39,976 nt of DNA from Chromatiales bacterium (GCA_024644045.1 JAHELT010000026.1:1-39976), one strand, 5' to 3'; positions 27,780-39,311 are shown, numbered from the stretch's first letter. A program made the numbers and translations. The notes: a model not told the origin generated them from the letters alone.

Positions 27780-27866
27780 TGGTACCGAGGGCCGGACTTG
27801 AACCGGCACTCCCTTGCGGGAACCAGATTTTGAGTCTGGCGTGTCTACCAATTCCACCACCCCGGC
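27780..27866 (-). tRNA. tRNA-Leu (anticodon CAA)
   Basis: Read on the minus strand from 27866 to 27780. The acceptor stem GCCGGGG pairs with CCTCGGT (27784-27790) and is followed by A-CCA, so the CCA end is encoded. The anticodon stem CCAGA/TCTGG closes the loop CTCAAAA, giving anticodon CAA, which reads the Leu codon TTG. A long variable arm (TTCCCGCAAGGGAG region) marks a type II tRNA, and the T arm has GGTTCAAGTCC. The D arm has GGTAGAC. It matches E. coli leuX in anticodon and form. tRNA-Leu 3' ends are common integration sites; no repeat of the 3' end is seen in the 400 bases on either side. Confidence 0.97.
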
Positions 27867-28003
27867 ACGGACGGACAAGGTAGAACAATTGGCACAGCAG
27901 GGCAAGCGCCACACGAGTTGCGCCATGCACGTTTTGATGCAGTCGATCCACACCACAGTGCGCGAGGCGGCCCCATTCCGTATCAGCCGAAGCGATGATT
28001 CGC

Positions 28004-28031
28004 TTGCAATTACCGCAATATGATCTATACA
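28004..28031 (+). promoter_or_regulatory. Possible promoter of the secreted repeat protein
   Basis: TTGCAA (28004-28009) and TATACA (28026-28031), 16 bases apart, in a stretch (about 27990-28138) clearly richer in A and T than the rest of the window. About 108 bases precede the ATG. Composition makes chance matches more likely. Confidence 0.3.
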
Positions 28032-28138
28032 CCGGTTACACCTATAAGAACATTTCGCTAAACTAACGTGCTCATAGTTGGCCACGATCGCCATCTAAAT
28101 CTATATCGCGATTAATTCCGTATTCGGTAGGGAGAACC

Positions 28139-29479
28139 ATGATGGATTCCGGGAAAAGTTTCCTCGCCAGCAGATCGTCGTTTGCGATCGGACTCGCGGC
28201 ACTGCTCTCAGTCTTCGTATTGCCGTCAATTGCGCAGGCCCAGATCGACGTGCTCACGGTCGACTGCACGCCATTCGTATCACCCAGCAACACCTCGTTC
28301 GGGCCATCGAACACCATGGGGATGTCGGTGCAGCAGGTGGACATGGGTGGTCAGTTCAACGTTACCGAGGTTACGCCCGCCGATTTCAGGGCGTTGACTG
28401 AAGCACAACTGGCTGCATTCAATGTCATCGCAATCAACAACAACCCATCACGAATCGATTGCGGCTCGGGTGTGGGGCTCGGAACTACCTGGCACAATGT
28501 GATCGGCATCGAAAGCGGCGGCCGGGTTGTGCTGAGTAGCCACGACGCGGCGCGCTTCAAGATAATCATTCAGCCGGGACGCGCTTACTTCGGCGCGGGC
28601 ACACCGGGGCCCGGCATGGAGCCCTTCGGTGCGGATGACCTGGTAAGAAACACGGTCGTGTGGGCCGGCAGCGGCAGGTCCACCGGTCTCGTGATCTTCA
28701 ACGACTCCGCGCGGTTCTTCCCCACGGTTGCCGGAATTGGCTGGGACAACCCTGAACTCAACCTGCCGGCCGCTTGGAGCATTACAGATTTGAACCAAAC
28801 CGGGGGCGCACCGCGCTCCGGCGGCTATACGGATATCCTGCCGGCCTTCGCCACGCACCCGATTTACCAGGGGCTCAGCGATGCACGGTTCGGGGTGAAC
28901 TCGATCAGCTCCTTTGCCGCCAACGTCTCAGACGGCAGCTTCCACTCGGTTTTCGCCACCTTCAACGCGGCGGTTTTCACCCCCACGGAAGTCGTGATCA
29001 ATGCCGGCGTGCCCGACGTTGGCGGCTTCGGCGTTGGCGTCCGCGAGGGCCCGGTCGGCCCGGACGGCAGCGCGATCACACTGATCCGCGACGAACCGGC
29101 GCAACGGGATCACTTCGCGTGTTACCGGGCCAGGGATCTCAGCGGGCTTCCGCATCAATTCGTTCGGCTCGAGGACCAGTTCCACGGTGAGTGGGCGCAC
29201 GTCGGAGAAGCGAAGCTTCTTTGTGTGCCGGTGGATAAAAACGGCGAGGGAATCGCCGATGCGGAAAACCACCTGACGTGCTATGAGATCCATCCGCAGA
29301 ACAATGCACGCGTCGATGTTGACGTGGAGAACCAGTTCGGTAAGCAGGAACTCAAAGTCACGCGGTCGAGGACGCTGTGCGTGCCGTCGCAGATCGACGC
29401 CGTCCGTGAGCGGCCGAAAAAGAAGCATCGGCGCGATGACGATCACGATGACGATCACGATGACGATCACGATGACTGA
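28139..29479 (+). CDS. Secreted protein with two Cys-paired repeats and an Asp/His tail
   Basis: Unrecognised function; 446 aa. A long signal peptide (1-34, cleavage likely after AQA) is followed by a domain (about 36-320) with SHDAARFK and TDILPAFATHP, which I cannot place with confidence. Next are two related repeats of about 50 residues, each with an HxxCY start and an LCVP end: Cys328-Cys362 and Cys381-Cys414, with a QF near the middle (DQFHG and NQFGK). Similar CY...QF...LCxP repeats occur, to my memory, in secreted proteins of myxobacteria. The tail is Lys/Arg-rich (425-432) and then DDDHDDDHDDDHDD (433-446), a possible metal- or calcium-binding end. GGAG at 28131-28134 suits the ATG at 28139 or, with better spacing, the one at 28142. 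The AT-rich leader and odd content next to a tRNA suggest acquisition. Confidence 0.82.
   Translation: MMDSGKSFLASRSSFAIGLAALLSVFVLPSIAQAQIDVLTVDCTPFVSPSNTSFGPSNTMGMSVQQVDMGGQFNVTEVTPADFRALTEAQLAAFNVIAINNNPSRIDCGSGVGLGTTWHNVIGIESGGRVVLSSHDAARFKIIIQPGRAYFGAGTPGPGMEPFGADDLVRNTVVWAGSGRSTGLVIFNDSARFFPTVAGIGWDNPELNLPAAWSITDLNQTGGAPRSGGYTDILPAFATHPIYQGLSDARFGVNSISSFAANVSDGSFHSVFATFNAAVFTPTEVVINAGVPDVGGFGVGVREGPVGPDGSAITLIRDEPAQRDHFACYRARDLSGLPHQFVRLEDQFHGEWAHVGEAKLLCVPVDKNGEGIADAENHLTCYEIHPQNNARVDVDVENQFGKQELKVTRSRTLCVPSQIDAVRERPKKKHRRDDDHDDDHDDDHDD
29435..29476 (+). repeat. 12-bp tandem repeat coding for the Asp/His tail
   Basis: GATGACGATCAC occurs three times in a row, followed by GATGAC, directly before the TGA stop of the secreted protein. 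Each unit codes for Asp-Asp-Asp-His. Units of a multiple of three can be gained or lost by slippage without breaking the frame, so tail length may vary between strains. Confidence 0.9.
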
Positions 29480-29517
29480 AGGTTAGGCGCGCAGCAAAAC
29501 ATCGGTGATATCGATAT

Positions 29518-29542
29518 CGGGTGAGGTAGCCTGCCTCACCCG
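29518..29542 (+). terminator. Terminator-like stem-loop after the secreted protein gene
   Basis: CGGGTGAGG (29518-29526) pairs with CCTCACCCG (29534-29542) over a 7-base loop, 39 bases after the stop; GTCTTCTGTCC follows. A fair intrinsic terminator with a weak T-tract. It separates the secreted protein gene from queA. Confidence 0.55.
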
Positions 29543-29693
29543 GTCTTCTGTCCCCGGATGCGTGCGGTTCGCGGGGGCACGCGTCATCTGGATCGTTCCG
29601 TAAAGGCGGGGCCGACGTTGATGGCGGGAAGGTGCCCGTGGGCGCCCCGATCTGCCCTTTGAGGTGGCCGTCGCGTGCTACCATCCGCGCCCC

Positions 29694-31825
<2,132 letters not shown>

Positions 31826-31887
31826 TGCCCCGGCGCGGGTCGGCGATCCCGCGGTCAGGATTACGGGTGAGAATCGCCCGCCAGCTA

Positions 31888-31896
31888 TGTCATAAT
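31888..31896 (+). promoter_or_regulatory. Extended -10 candidate upstream of yajC
   Basis: TG-T-CATAAT, five of six to the -10 consensus with the extended TG, 150 bases before the yajC start in the 221-bp gap after tgt. No convincing -35 box. If real, yajC-secD-secF has its own promoter besides readthrough from queA-tgt. Confidence 0.35.
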
Positions 31897-32046
31897 GCGC
31901 CGCTTCGAGCGGCCGGGCCCCGGCACCGCCTCGTGGTAATGCCGACGCGGCGGGTCTGGCCGTCAGCCTGTTAAACCACAGTTCTCGAACAGCAATAAGG
32001 GTTACCGTGCCCGCCGCGGGCGCGCGGACTACAAGAGGTAGACACG

Positions 32047-32370
32047 ATGGAGTTTCTGATCGCCAACGCATGGGCACAAGACGGTTCGGGACAGGGCGGT
32101 TACATCGGCCTGCTGTTCCCCGTGCTGATTCTGGTGCTGTTTTTCTTTCTGTTCATCCGGCCGCAGCAGAAACGGGTCAAAGAGCACAAGACCATGGTGG
32201 AGGCGCTCAAGAAAGGTGACGAGGTACTGACCAACGGCGGGCTCGCCGGCAATATCACGAACATTGCCGATACTTTCGTGTCGCTGCAGATCGCGGACAA
32301 CGTGGTCGTGAAAGTCCAGAAAACGGCGATCGGCCAGCTGCTTCCCAAAGGCACGCTGAAGAAAGACTGA
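32047..32370 (+). CDS. yajC: Preprotein translocase subunit YajC
   Basis: 107-aa single-span inner-membrane protein, partner of SecDF. One transmembrane helix lies at about 19-38, with the FIRPQQKR signature just after it, then a small cytoplasmic domain with GDEVLTNGGL. The ATG at 32047 has AGAGG upstream. It precedes secD by 56 bases, the usual order. Confidence 0.96.
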   Translation: MEFLIANAWAQDGSGQGGYIGLLFPVLILVLFFFLFIRPQQKRVKEHKTMVEALKKGDEVLTNGGLAGNITNIADTFVSLQIADNVVVKVQKTAIGQLLPKGTLKKD

Positions 32371-32426
32371 GGCCGCGCGGTCCACGTCACGCAACTCCGG
32401 TCCCAAGCCATACTCTAATAGCCAGC

Positions 32427-34289
32427 ATGGTCAATCAATACCCTCTCTGGAAGTACGTGATCATCGTCGCCGTGCTCGCGGTGGGCACGCTGTACTCGTT
32501 GCCGAACCTCTACGGCGAGGACCCGGCGGTGCAGATATCGGTACGCAGCGGGGCTATGGATATTACCGACACAACCAAGCGCGTGGGCGACCTGCTGCGC
32601 CTCGGTGGGGTGGAAACCTTCGACATCGAGCCGCAGGCGGAGCGGCTGCTGATTCGCTTCAGCTCCAGCGAGGACCAGCTCGCCGGTCGCGACCTGCTGG
32701 AAGGCGACGCGCTGGGAACGAACTTCCTCACCGCCCTGAATCTGGCGCCGGCCACGCCCAAGTGGCTGCGCAGCCTGAACGCCGCGCCGATGTACCTGGG
32801 CCTCGACCTGCGCGGCGGTGTGCACTTTCTGATGCAGGTGGACATGGAGACTGCGATAGGGCAGGCGGAGGAGCGCTACGTGAGCGAAATCCGCACCTAC
32901 CTGCGCGAGCAGAAGATCCGCTACCTTGGCATCCGCCGCGATGCGGGCCGCGTGGAGACGCGCTTCAAGAGCGCCGAGGAGCGCGACAAGGCGCTGGAAG
33001 AGCTGCAGGACACTTACCGTGACCTGGTGTACGAGACCGGCGAATCCGGTCAGCACGCATTCATCTATGCCAGGCTGAGCGAGGAGGCAGCGCGCCTGGA
33101 GCGCGATGCGGCGCTGGAGCAGAACATTATTACCCTGCGTAACCGGGTCAACGAGCTGGGCGTCGCCGAGCCGATCATTCAACGCCAGGGGGCCGAGCGC
33201 ATCGTGGTTCAGCTTCCCGGGGTGCAGGACACCACGCGGGCAAAAGAGATACTCGGCGCGACGGCGACGCTGGAGTACCGCCTGGTCCACGGCAGCGCGG
33301 CCGACTGGGATGCGGCGTCCGCTTCCGGCAACGTCCCCGTGAATGCGCGCCTGTACCGCGAGCGCGACGGGAGCCCGGTGCTGCTGGAACGGCGCGTGAT
33401 CGTGACCGGCGACCAGATCAAGGACGCCTCTGCCGGCTTCGACCAGCAGACCGGGCAGCCGGCCGTGTTCGTCACGCTGGACGGCAAGGGCGCCAATCGC
33501 ATGCAGGCGGTGAGCTCGGAGAACATCGGCAAGCTGATGGCGGTGGTGTTCATCGAGAATCGCGTGGACACGCAGATCGTCGACGGTGAGCTTACGCGAA
33601 AGCGCACCCGCGTCGAGGAGGTCATCAACATGGCGACCATCCGCGACGTGCTGAGCAACCGCTTTCAGACCACCGGGCTCAACGGCAACGAAGCGCGCGA
33701 CCTGGCGCTGTTGTTACGAGCCGGTGCACTGCGTGCGCCGGTGGAGATCATCGAAGAGCGCACCGTGGGCCCGAGCCTCGGCCAGGACAACATCGAGCAG
33801 GGCCGCAACTCCGTGATCATCGGCTTTCTGCTGGTGCTTGTTTTCATGGCTGTGTACTACAAGGTGTTCGGTCTGGTGGCGAACCTCGCGTTGTTCGTCA
33901 ACCTGGTGCTGATCGTTGCGGTGCTGTCGCTGTTCCAGGCGACGCTGACCCTGCCCGGTATAGCGGGCATCGTACTGACCGTGGGTATGGCAGTGGATGC
34001 GAACGTGCTGATCTTCGAGCGTATCCGCGAGGAGCTCCGCAACGGCGTCAGCGTACAGGCGAGCATCAACGCCGGTTACGACAAGGCGCTGACCACCATC
34101 GCCGATGCGAACATCACCACGTTCATCGCCGCGCTGGTGCTGTTCAGCTTCGGCACCGGCCCGATCAAGGGCTTTGCGGTGACCCTGATGATCGGCATCG
34201 CGAGCTCGATGTTCACGGCCATCATGGGGACGCGCGGCGTGATAAACCTGATTTACGGCGGGCGGCGGGTAAGCCGCCTGGCGATCTGA
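32427..34289 (+). CDS. secD: Protein translocase subunit SecD
   Basis: Part of the proton-driven SecDF complex that helps pull exported proteins across the inner membrane. The 620-aa protein has an N-terminal membrane helix (about 8-25), the periplasmic P1 domain starting with the LGLDLRGGVHF motif (about 123-133), and five more helices in the C-terminal part (about 450-610) with MAVDANVLIFERIREE, the site that includes the conserved proton-path Asp. Length matches the family. secF follows after 14 bases. Confidence 0.97.
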   Translation: MVNQYPLWKYVIIVAVLAVGTLYSLPNLYGEDPAVQISVRSGAMDITDTTKRVGDLLRLGGVETFDIEPQAERLLIRFSSSEDQLAGRDLLEGDALGTNFLTALNLAPATPKWLRSLNAAPMYLGLDLRGGVHFLMQVDMETAIGQAEERYVSEIRTYLREQKIRYLGIRRDAGRVETRFKSAEERDKALEELQDTYRDLVYETGESGQHAFIYARLSEEAARLERDAALEQNIITLRNRVNELGVAEPIIQRQGAERIVVQLPGVQDTTRAKEILGATATLEYRLVHGSAADWDAASASGNVPVNARLYRERDGSPVLLERRVIVTGDQIKDASAGFDQQTGQPAVFVTLDGKGANRMQAVSSENIGKLMAVVFIENRVDTQIVDGELTRKRTRVEEVINMATIRDVLSNRFQTTGLNGNEARDLALLLRAGALRAPVEIIEERTVGPSLGQDNIEQGRNSVIIGFLLVLVFMAVYYKVFGLVANLALFVNLVLIVAVLSLFQATLTLPGIAGIVLTVGMAVDANVLIFERIREELRNGVSVQASINAGYDKALTTIADANITTFIAALVLFSFGTGPIKGFAVTLMIGIASSMFTAIMGTRGVINLIYGGRRVSRLAI

Positions 34290-34303
34290 GCGGAGACGGT
34301 GCG

Positions 34304-35236
34304 ATGCAAGTCAGCCTGAAACGCCAATTCGACCTCATGGGCAAGCGCAAGCTTGCCATGATCATGTCGATCACGCTGATGGTGCTCTCGCTGGGTGCGC
34401 TGGGTGCGCGCGGCCTGAGCTTCGGCATCGACTTCACCGGCGGCTACCTGGTGGAGGTCGGTTATCCGCAGGCGAAGGAGCTGGGTCCGCTGCGCGATGC
34501 CCTGCGCACGGGCGGTTTCGAGGACGCCAGCGTGCAGCACTTCGGCACGGTGCGTGACGTGCTGGTGCGCCTGTCGCCGCGGGCCGGCGAGGACAGCGCC
34601 GCGATCAGCGACCGGGTCATCGAGACGCTGCGGCTGCACGACGCCAGCGTGGACGTGCGCCGGGTGGAGTTCGTCGGCCCGCAGGTCGGCGAGGAGCTTC
34701 GCGAGCAGGGCGGGCTGGCGGTGGTCTACGCGCTGGGCTGCATCCTGATCTACGTCTGGCTGCGTTTCGAGTGGCAGTTCTCGCTGGGCGCGGTGGCCGC
34801 CCTGGTGCACGACGTGGTGATAACGCTCGGCGTGTTCGCCGCCACGCAGCTGACGTTCGATCTGAGCGTTCTCGCCGCGGTGCTGGCGGTGATCGGCTAC
34901 TCGCTGAACGACACGATTGTCGTGTATGACCGCATCCGCGAAAACTTCCGCCGCAAGCGTAAAGAAGAACCGCTCGAGGTGATCAACGGCTCGATCAACC
35001 AGACCCTGTCACGCACGATCATCACCTCGCTCACGACGCTGCTGGTGCTGTTCGCGCTGCTGACGCTCGGCGGTGAGGTGATCCGCGGTTTTTCGCTCGC
35101 CCTGATCATCGGTGTCGTGGTCGGCACATACTCGTCGATTTTCGTGGCGAGCACCAGCGTGCTGGCGCTTGGCGTCTCCAAGCAGTCGCTGATGCCGGTA
35201 AAGAAAGAAGGCGCGGAGCTCGAAAACCAGCCCTGA
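34304..35236 (+). CDS. secF: Protein translocase subunit SecF
   Basis: 310-aa partner of SecD with six transmembrane helices: the first at about 17-36, then five between about 135 and 295. The periplasmic loop contains GLSFGIDFTGG, and the TM4 region has GYSLNDTIVVYDRIREN, the counterpart of the SecD motif with its conserved Asp. The ATG at 34304 has GGAG upstream in the short gap after secD. Convergent with suhB; a repeat element lies between them. Confidence 0.97.
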   Translation: MQVSLKRQFDLMGKRKLAMIMSITLMVLSLGALGARGLSFGIDFTGGYLVEVGYPQAKELGPLRDALRTGGFEDASVQHFGTVRDVLVRLSPRAGEDSAAISDRVIETLRLHDASVDVRRVEFVGPQVGEELREQGGLAVVYALGCILIYVWLRFEWQFSLGAVAALVHDVVITLGVFAATQLTFDLSVLAAVLAVIGYSLNDTIVVYDRIRENFRRKRKEEPLEVINGSINQTLSRTIITSLTTLLVLFALLTLGGEVIRGFSLALIIGVVVGTYSSIFVASTSVLALGVSKQSLMPVKKEGAELENQP

Positions 35237-35245
35237 GCGGAGCAA

Positions 35246-35360
35246 CTCCCTCACCCCTCTCCGGAGGGAAAGGGGGCGTGTACAGGGAAGTCCTCTCTCC
35301 GCGGGAGCGGGAAACGAAGAACACCCGTCTCCCTGGGAGAAGGGCCGGGGATGAAGAGAT
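35246..35360. repeat. REP-like imperfect inverted-repeat element
   Basis: The left arm (CTCCCTCACCCCTCTCC from 35246) is partly complementary to the right arm (GGGAGAAGGGCCGGGGATGA from about 35335), with inner GGGAG/CTCCC-type sub-repeats (CTCTCTCCGCGGGAG at 35293-35307). The wording, CCCTCACCCC...GGGAGAAGGGCCGGGGATGA, is that of repeated intergenic palindromes seen across many Gammaproteobacteria. It fills the gap between the convergent secF and suhB genes and may end both transcripts. Copy number in the genome is not visible from one window. Confidence 0.65.
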
Positions 35361-35390
35361 GCAGCGCGCAGCGAGGGCGAGAGCCGCAAT

Positions 35391-36173
35391 TTAGATCGGG
35401 TTCGCCCGAGTGATCTTCAGCATCTCGGCGAAGATGTGCGGGTTGGCCGCGAGAACGTCGCCGGTTTCCAGGTAGTCCTCGCCGCCGTTCAGGGAGGCGA
35501 CCAGACCCCCGGCTTCGCGCACCAGCAGCACGCCGGCGGCGATGTCCCACACCTTGAGCTGCGATTCCCAGAACCCGTCGTAACGGCCGGCCGCCACGTA
35601 GGCGAGGTCCAGTGCGGCGGCGCCGGGTCGGCGGATACCGGCAGTGCACTGCATGAAGGCTTTTTGCACCGCCAGGTACGCGTCCAGAGGCTGGCCGTCG
35701 CGGAACGGAAAACCGGTGCCCACCAGCGCGTCCTGCAGGTGGCGCAACTTGGTAACCCGGATGCGCCGGTTGTTGAGCTGCGCCCCGGCGCCGCGAGAGG
35801 CGGTGAACAGTTCCTGGCGCATGGGATCGTAGATCACGCCGTGCTCGAGGCGCTGGCGGTGGCGCAGCGCGATGGACACCGCGAAATGCGGCATGCCGTG
35901 CAGAAAGTTCGTCGTGCCGTCCAGCGGATCGATGATCCATTCGTAGTCGGTGCCGGCCTGTGCCCCGCTTTCCTCCGCCAGGATCGCGTGGTCGGGATAG
36001 GCCTTGCGAACGATCGCAATGATTTCCTGCTCGGCCATCCGGTCGACTTCGCTGACGAAATCGTTGCGTTGCTTGCGGTCGATGCGCAGTGTATGGACGC
36101 GTTCCACATGACGTATGATCACGTTGCCCGCGGCACGCGCGGCACGGATCGCGATGTTGAGCATCGGCTGCAT
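35391..36173 (-). CDS. suhB: Inositol-1-monophosphatase SuhB
   Basis: Mg-dependent inositol monophosphatase family; in E. coli SuhB also joins the rRNA antitermination complex with Nus factors. The 260-aa protein starts MQPMLNIAIRAARAAG, close to E. coli MHPMLNIAVRAARKAG, which decides the start; an ATG one codon upstream is possible. Metal site motifs: EES (in LAEESGA), IDPLDGTTNF, and the C-terminal VWDIAAGVLLVREAGG. Single gene read toward secF; divergent from trmJ across 198 bases. Confidence 0.96.
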   Translation of the reverse strand: MQPMLNIAIRAARAAGNVIIRHVERVHTLRIDRKQRNDFVSEVDRMAEQEIIAIVRKAYPDHAILAEESGAQAGTDYEWIIDPLDGTTNFLHGMPHFAVSIALRHRQRLEHGVIYDPMRQELFTASRGAGAQLNNRRIRVTKLRHLQDALVGTGFPFRDGQPLDAYLAVQKAFMQCTAGIRRPGAAALDLAYVAAGRYDGFWESQLKVWDIAAGVLLVREAGGLVASLNGGEDYLETGDVLAANPHIFAEMLKITRANPI

Positions 36174-36371
36174 CATGCGCTGTCGGGCGCACCCGGCGGT
36201 GCGGCAGCCGTTTCGTACGAGGGCCTTATTTGGTGTGCGTGCATACGATGCGACCCGCAGCCGGAAGCGGGGCGTAGGATAGCAGACAAACCGGGGGACA
36301 GGTCTTGAGCCGTGGTTTCCGCAAGCGGCTGCAGCGATCGACGGATACGCCGGCCGCGCAGCAAGCGCAGG

Positions 36372-37136
36372 ATGACTGAGCGAACGGCGCTGGGCCGGGT
36401 GTGCGTGGTCCTGGTCGATACCTCGCACCCGGGCAACATCGGTGCGGCTGCGCGCGCCATGAAGACCATGGGGCTGACGGATCTGCGCCTGGTGCGTCCG
36501 GGGCGCTTCCCGTGCGCGGAAGCCACCGCGCGCGCCTCGGGTGCCGACGACGTCCTGGGCGGCGCGCGGGTCTTCGCGACCCTGGACGAGGCGCTGCAGG
36601 ACGCTGTCCGGGTGATCGCAACGAGCGCGCGCACGCGCACCCTGAGCTGGCCGGAGCTCACGCCGCGGGCGGCAGCCACGGAACTGCTCGCGGGCGCCCG
36701 GGAAGGCAACGCCGCCGTGGTTTTCGGAGCGGAACGCAGCGGCCTGAGCAACGCCGAGCTGGAACGCTGCGGGGCGATGCTGCGGATTCCCACTGACGCC
36801 GGGTTCAGCTCACTGAACCTGGCGGCCGCCGTGCAGATCGTGTGCTACGAGCTGCGCCTCGCCGCCGAGCTGGCCGCCGGCGGAGCGCGCGCCGGGGACG
36901 AACAGCCGGCCCGGCACGAGGACCTGCAACGCTTCTACGCCGCGCTGGAAAGTACCCTGGTCGAGCTGGCGTTTCTCGATCCCGACAACCCGCGTCAGCT
37001 CCTGCGGCGTCTGCGGCGGCTGTTCAACCGGGCCCAGGTGAGCGACGTGGAACTGCGGATCCTGCGCGGCATCCTCACCGCGGTCGACCGTCAGAGCGAG
37101 ACGCTGCGTGCGTTTCGCGACCGGAAACCGCTATAA
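36372..37136 (+). CDS. trmJ: tRNA (cytidine/uridine-2'-O-)-methyltransferase TrmJ
   Basis: SPOUT methyltransferase that modifies the 2'-OH of residue 32 in the anticodon loop. The 254-aa protein has NIGAAARAMKTMGL (motif 1), VFGAERSGLSNAEL (motif 2) and IPTDAGFSSLNLAAAVQIVCYEL (motif 3, which forms the SAM-binding knot), followed by an Arg/Leu-rich helical C-terminal extension that is typical of TrmJ. The ATG at 36372 is used; a GTG 60 bases upstream gives an unlike Arg-rich extension. iscR starts 36 bases after the stop, as in E. coli and Pseudomonas. Confidence 0.95.
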   Translation: MTERTALGRVCVVLVDTSHPGNIGAAARAMKTMGLTDLRLVRPGRFPCAEATARASGADDVLGGARVFATLDEALQDAVRVIATSARTRTLSWPELTPRAAATELLAGAREGNAAVVFGAERSGLSNAELERCGAMLRIPTDAGFSSLNLAAAVQIVCYELRLAAELAAGGARAGDEQPARHEDLQRFYAALESTLVELAFLDPDNPRQLLRRLRRLFNRAQVSDVELRILRGILTAVDRQSETLRAFRDRKPL

Positions 37137-37137
37137 T
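37132..37137 (+). promoter_or_regulatory. Perfect -10 box before iscR
   Basis: TATAAT overlaps the stop codon of trmJ and lies 36 bases before the iscR ATG. The -35 region (TGCGTT at 17 bases) is poor. E. coli iscR is repressed by its own [2Fe-2S] form at such a promoter; I cannot define the IscR site here. Confidence 0.5.
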
Positions 37138-37172
37138 AACCCGCTGAGACGCATGGTTATTTCCCGTTTGCG

Positions 37173-37655
37173 ATGAAGCTGACCACCAAGGGACGATACG
37201 CCGTTACCGCCATGTTGGACCTGGCCCTTTACGGCGGCCGGGAGCAGCCCGTTACGCTTGCCGAAATCGCCCGGCGTCAGGACATCTCCCTTTCCTATCT
37301 CGAGCAGCTGTTCGCCAAGCTGCGTAACGAGGGGCTGGTTACGAGCACCCGGGGCCCCGGCGGCGGCTACACGCTGAGCCGCGATCCCGACGAGATCGCG
37401 ATTGCCGCGATCATCGGCGCGGTCGACGAAAGCGTCGATGCGACGCGCTGCCGCGGGGAGTTCGACTGCAGCGAGCAGCGCCACTGCCTCGCTCACGACC
37501 TGTGGGCCTCGCTCAGCGAGCGCATTCACCGGTTTTTCGAGAACATCAGCCTCGGCGAGCTGCAGCGCCGCCAGGCCGTACGCGAAGTGGCGCGCCGGCA
37601 GCGCGGCACGGACGGCGCCGAGGCGAACCAGCGCGTGGTCGCGCTGGAGCCGTGA
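37173..37655 (+). CDS. iscR: Iron-sulfur cluster regulator IscR, without isc operon
   Basis: Rrf2-family regulator (160 aa). The winged helix (about 1-65) includes [18 protein letters not shown] and the recognition helix [12 protein letters not shown]. The wing [11 protein letters not shown] follows. The [2Fe-2S] ligands are all there: Cys93, Cys99, Cys105 and His108 in the E. coli spacing (Cys92, 98, 104, His107). In most relatives iscS, iscU, iscA, hscB, hscA and fdx follow; here the gene is followed after 103 bases by ndk. IscR may thus regulate a distant isc or suf operon. The last about 20 residues are poorly conserved. Confidence 0.95.
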   Translation: MKLTTKGRYAVTAMLDLALYGGREQPVTLAEIARRQDISLSYLEQLFAKLRNEGLVTSTRGPGGGYTLSRDPDEIAIAAIIGAVDESVDATRCRGEFDCSEQRHCLAHDLWASLSERIHRFFENISLGELQRRQAVREVARRQRGTDGAEANQRVVALEP

Positions 37656-37758
37656 TCCGCAGTCGGCGCGGCGCGCCGGCAGCCTTTCATTGTCGAGGTC
37701 GAGCCGAGTAAAATTACGGGTTTATCTCGGCTATTCGTTAACTGTGGAGCCCCTGTCA

Positions 37759-38187
37759 ATGGCCCTGGAACACACCCTCTCGATCGTCAAACCCGATGCG
37801 GTCGCGGACAACAGGATCGGCGAAATCTACCACCGCTTTGAGAAGGGCGGCCTGCGGATCGTGGCGGCGAAGATGCTGCACCTGTCCACCCAGCAGGCGG
37901 AAGCGTTTTACGCGGTGCACCGGGAGCGGCCTTTCTTCCAAGATCTGGTGAAGTTCATGACCTCCGGACCGGTCGTGGTGCAGGTGCTCGAGGGCCAGGA
38001 TGCGATTGCGCGTAACCGGGAGCTGATGGGCGCCACCAATCCGGCCGACGCGGCGCCGGGAACGATCCGCGCCGACATGGCGAGCAGCGTCGAGGAGAAC
38101 GCCGTGCACGGCTCCGACTCGGCGGACACCGCCGCGCACGAGATCGGGTTCTTTTTTCCCGAGGGTATCTGCGAGCGCACCCGCTGA
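37759..38187 (+). CDS. ndk: Nucleoside diphosphate kinase
   Basis: Transfers the gamma phosphate between nucleoside triphosphates and diphosphates through a phospho-His. The 142-aa protein has [15 protein letters not shown] at the start and the active His in NAVHGSDS (His117), with [18 protein letters not shown] before it. The ATG at 37759 has GGAG at an acceptable distance. The frame stays open far upstream, but that part overlaps iscR and is Arg/Ser-rich shadow. ndk-rlmN-pilW is the usual order. Confidence 0.97.
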   Translation: MALEHTLSIVKPDAVADNRIGEIYHRFEKGGLRIVAAKMLHLSTQQAEAFYAVHRERPFFQDLVKFMTSGPVVVQVLEGQDAIARNRELMGATNPADAAPGTIRADMASSVEENAVHGSDSADTAAHEIGFFFPEGICERTR

Positions 38188-38198
38188 GCGCACGACCG

Positions 38199-39304
<1,106 letters not shown>

Positions 39305-39311
<7 letters not shown>

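Noticed and set aside
27780-28138. Attachment site of an integrated element at tRNA-Leu
   Set aside because: I looked for a second copy of the tRNA 3' end nearby and for an integrase gene, and found neither.
28139-29479. Calcium-binding RTX or adhesin repeat protein
   Set aside because: No GGxGxDxUx nonapeptides are present; the Asp/His tail is short and only at the end.
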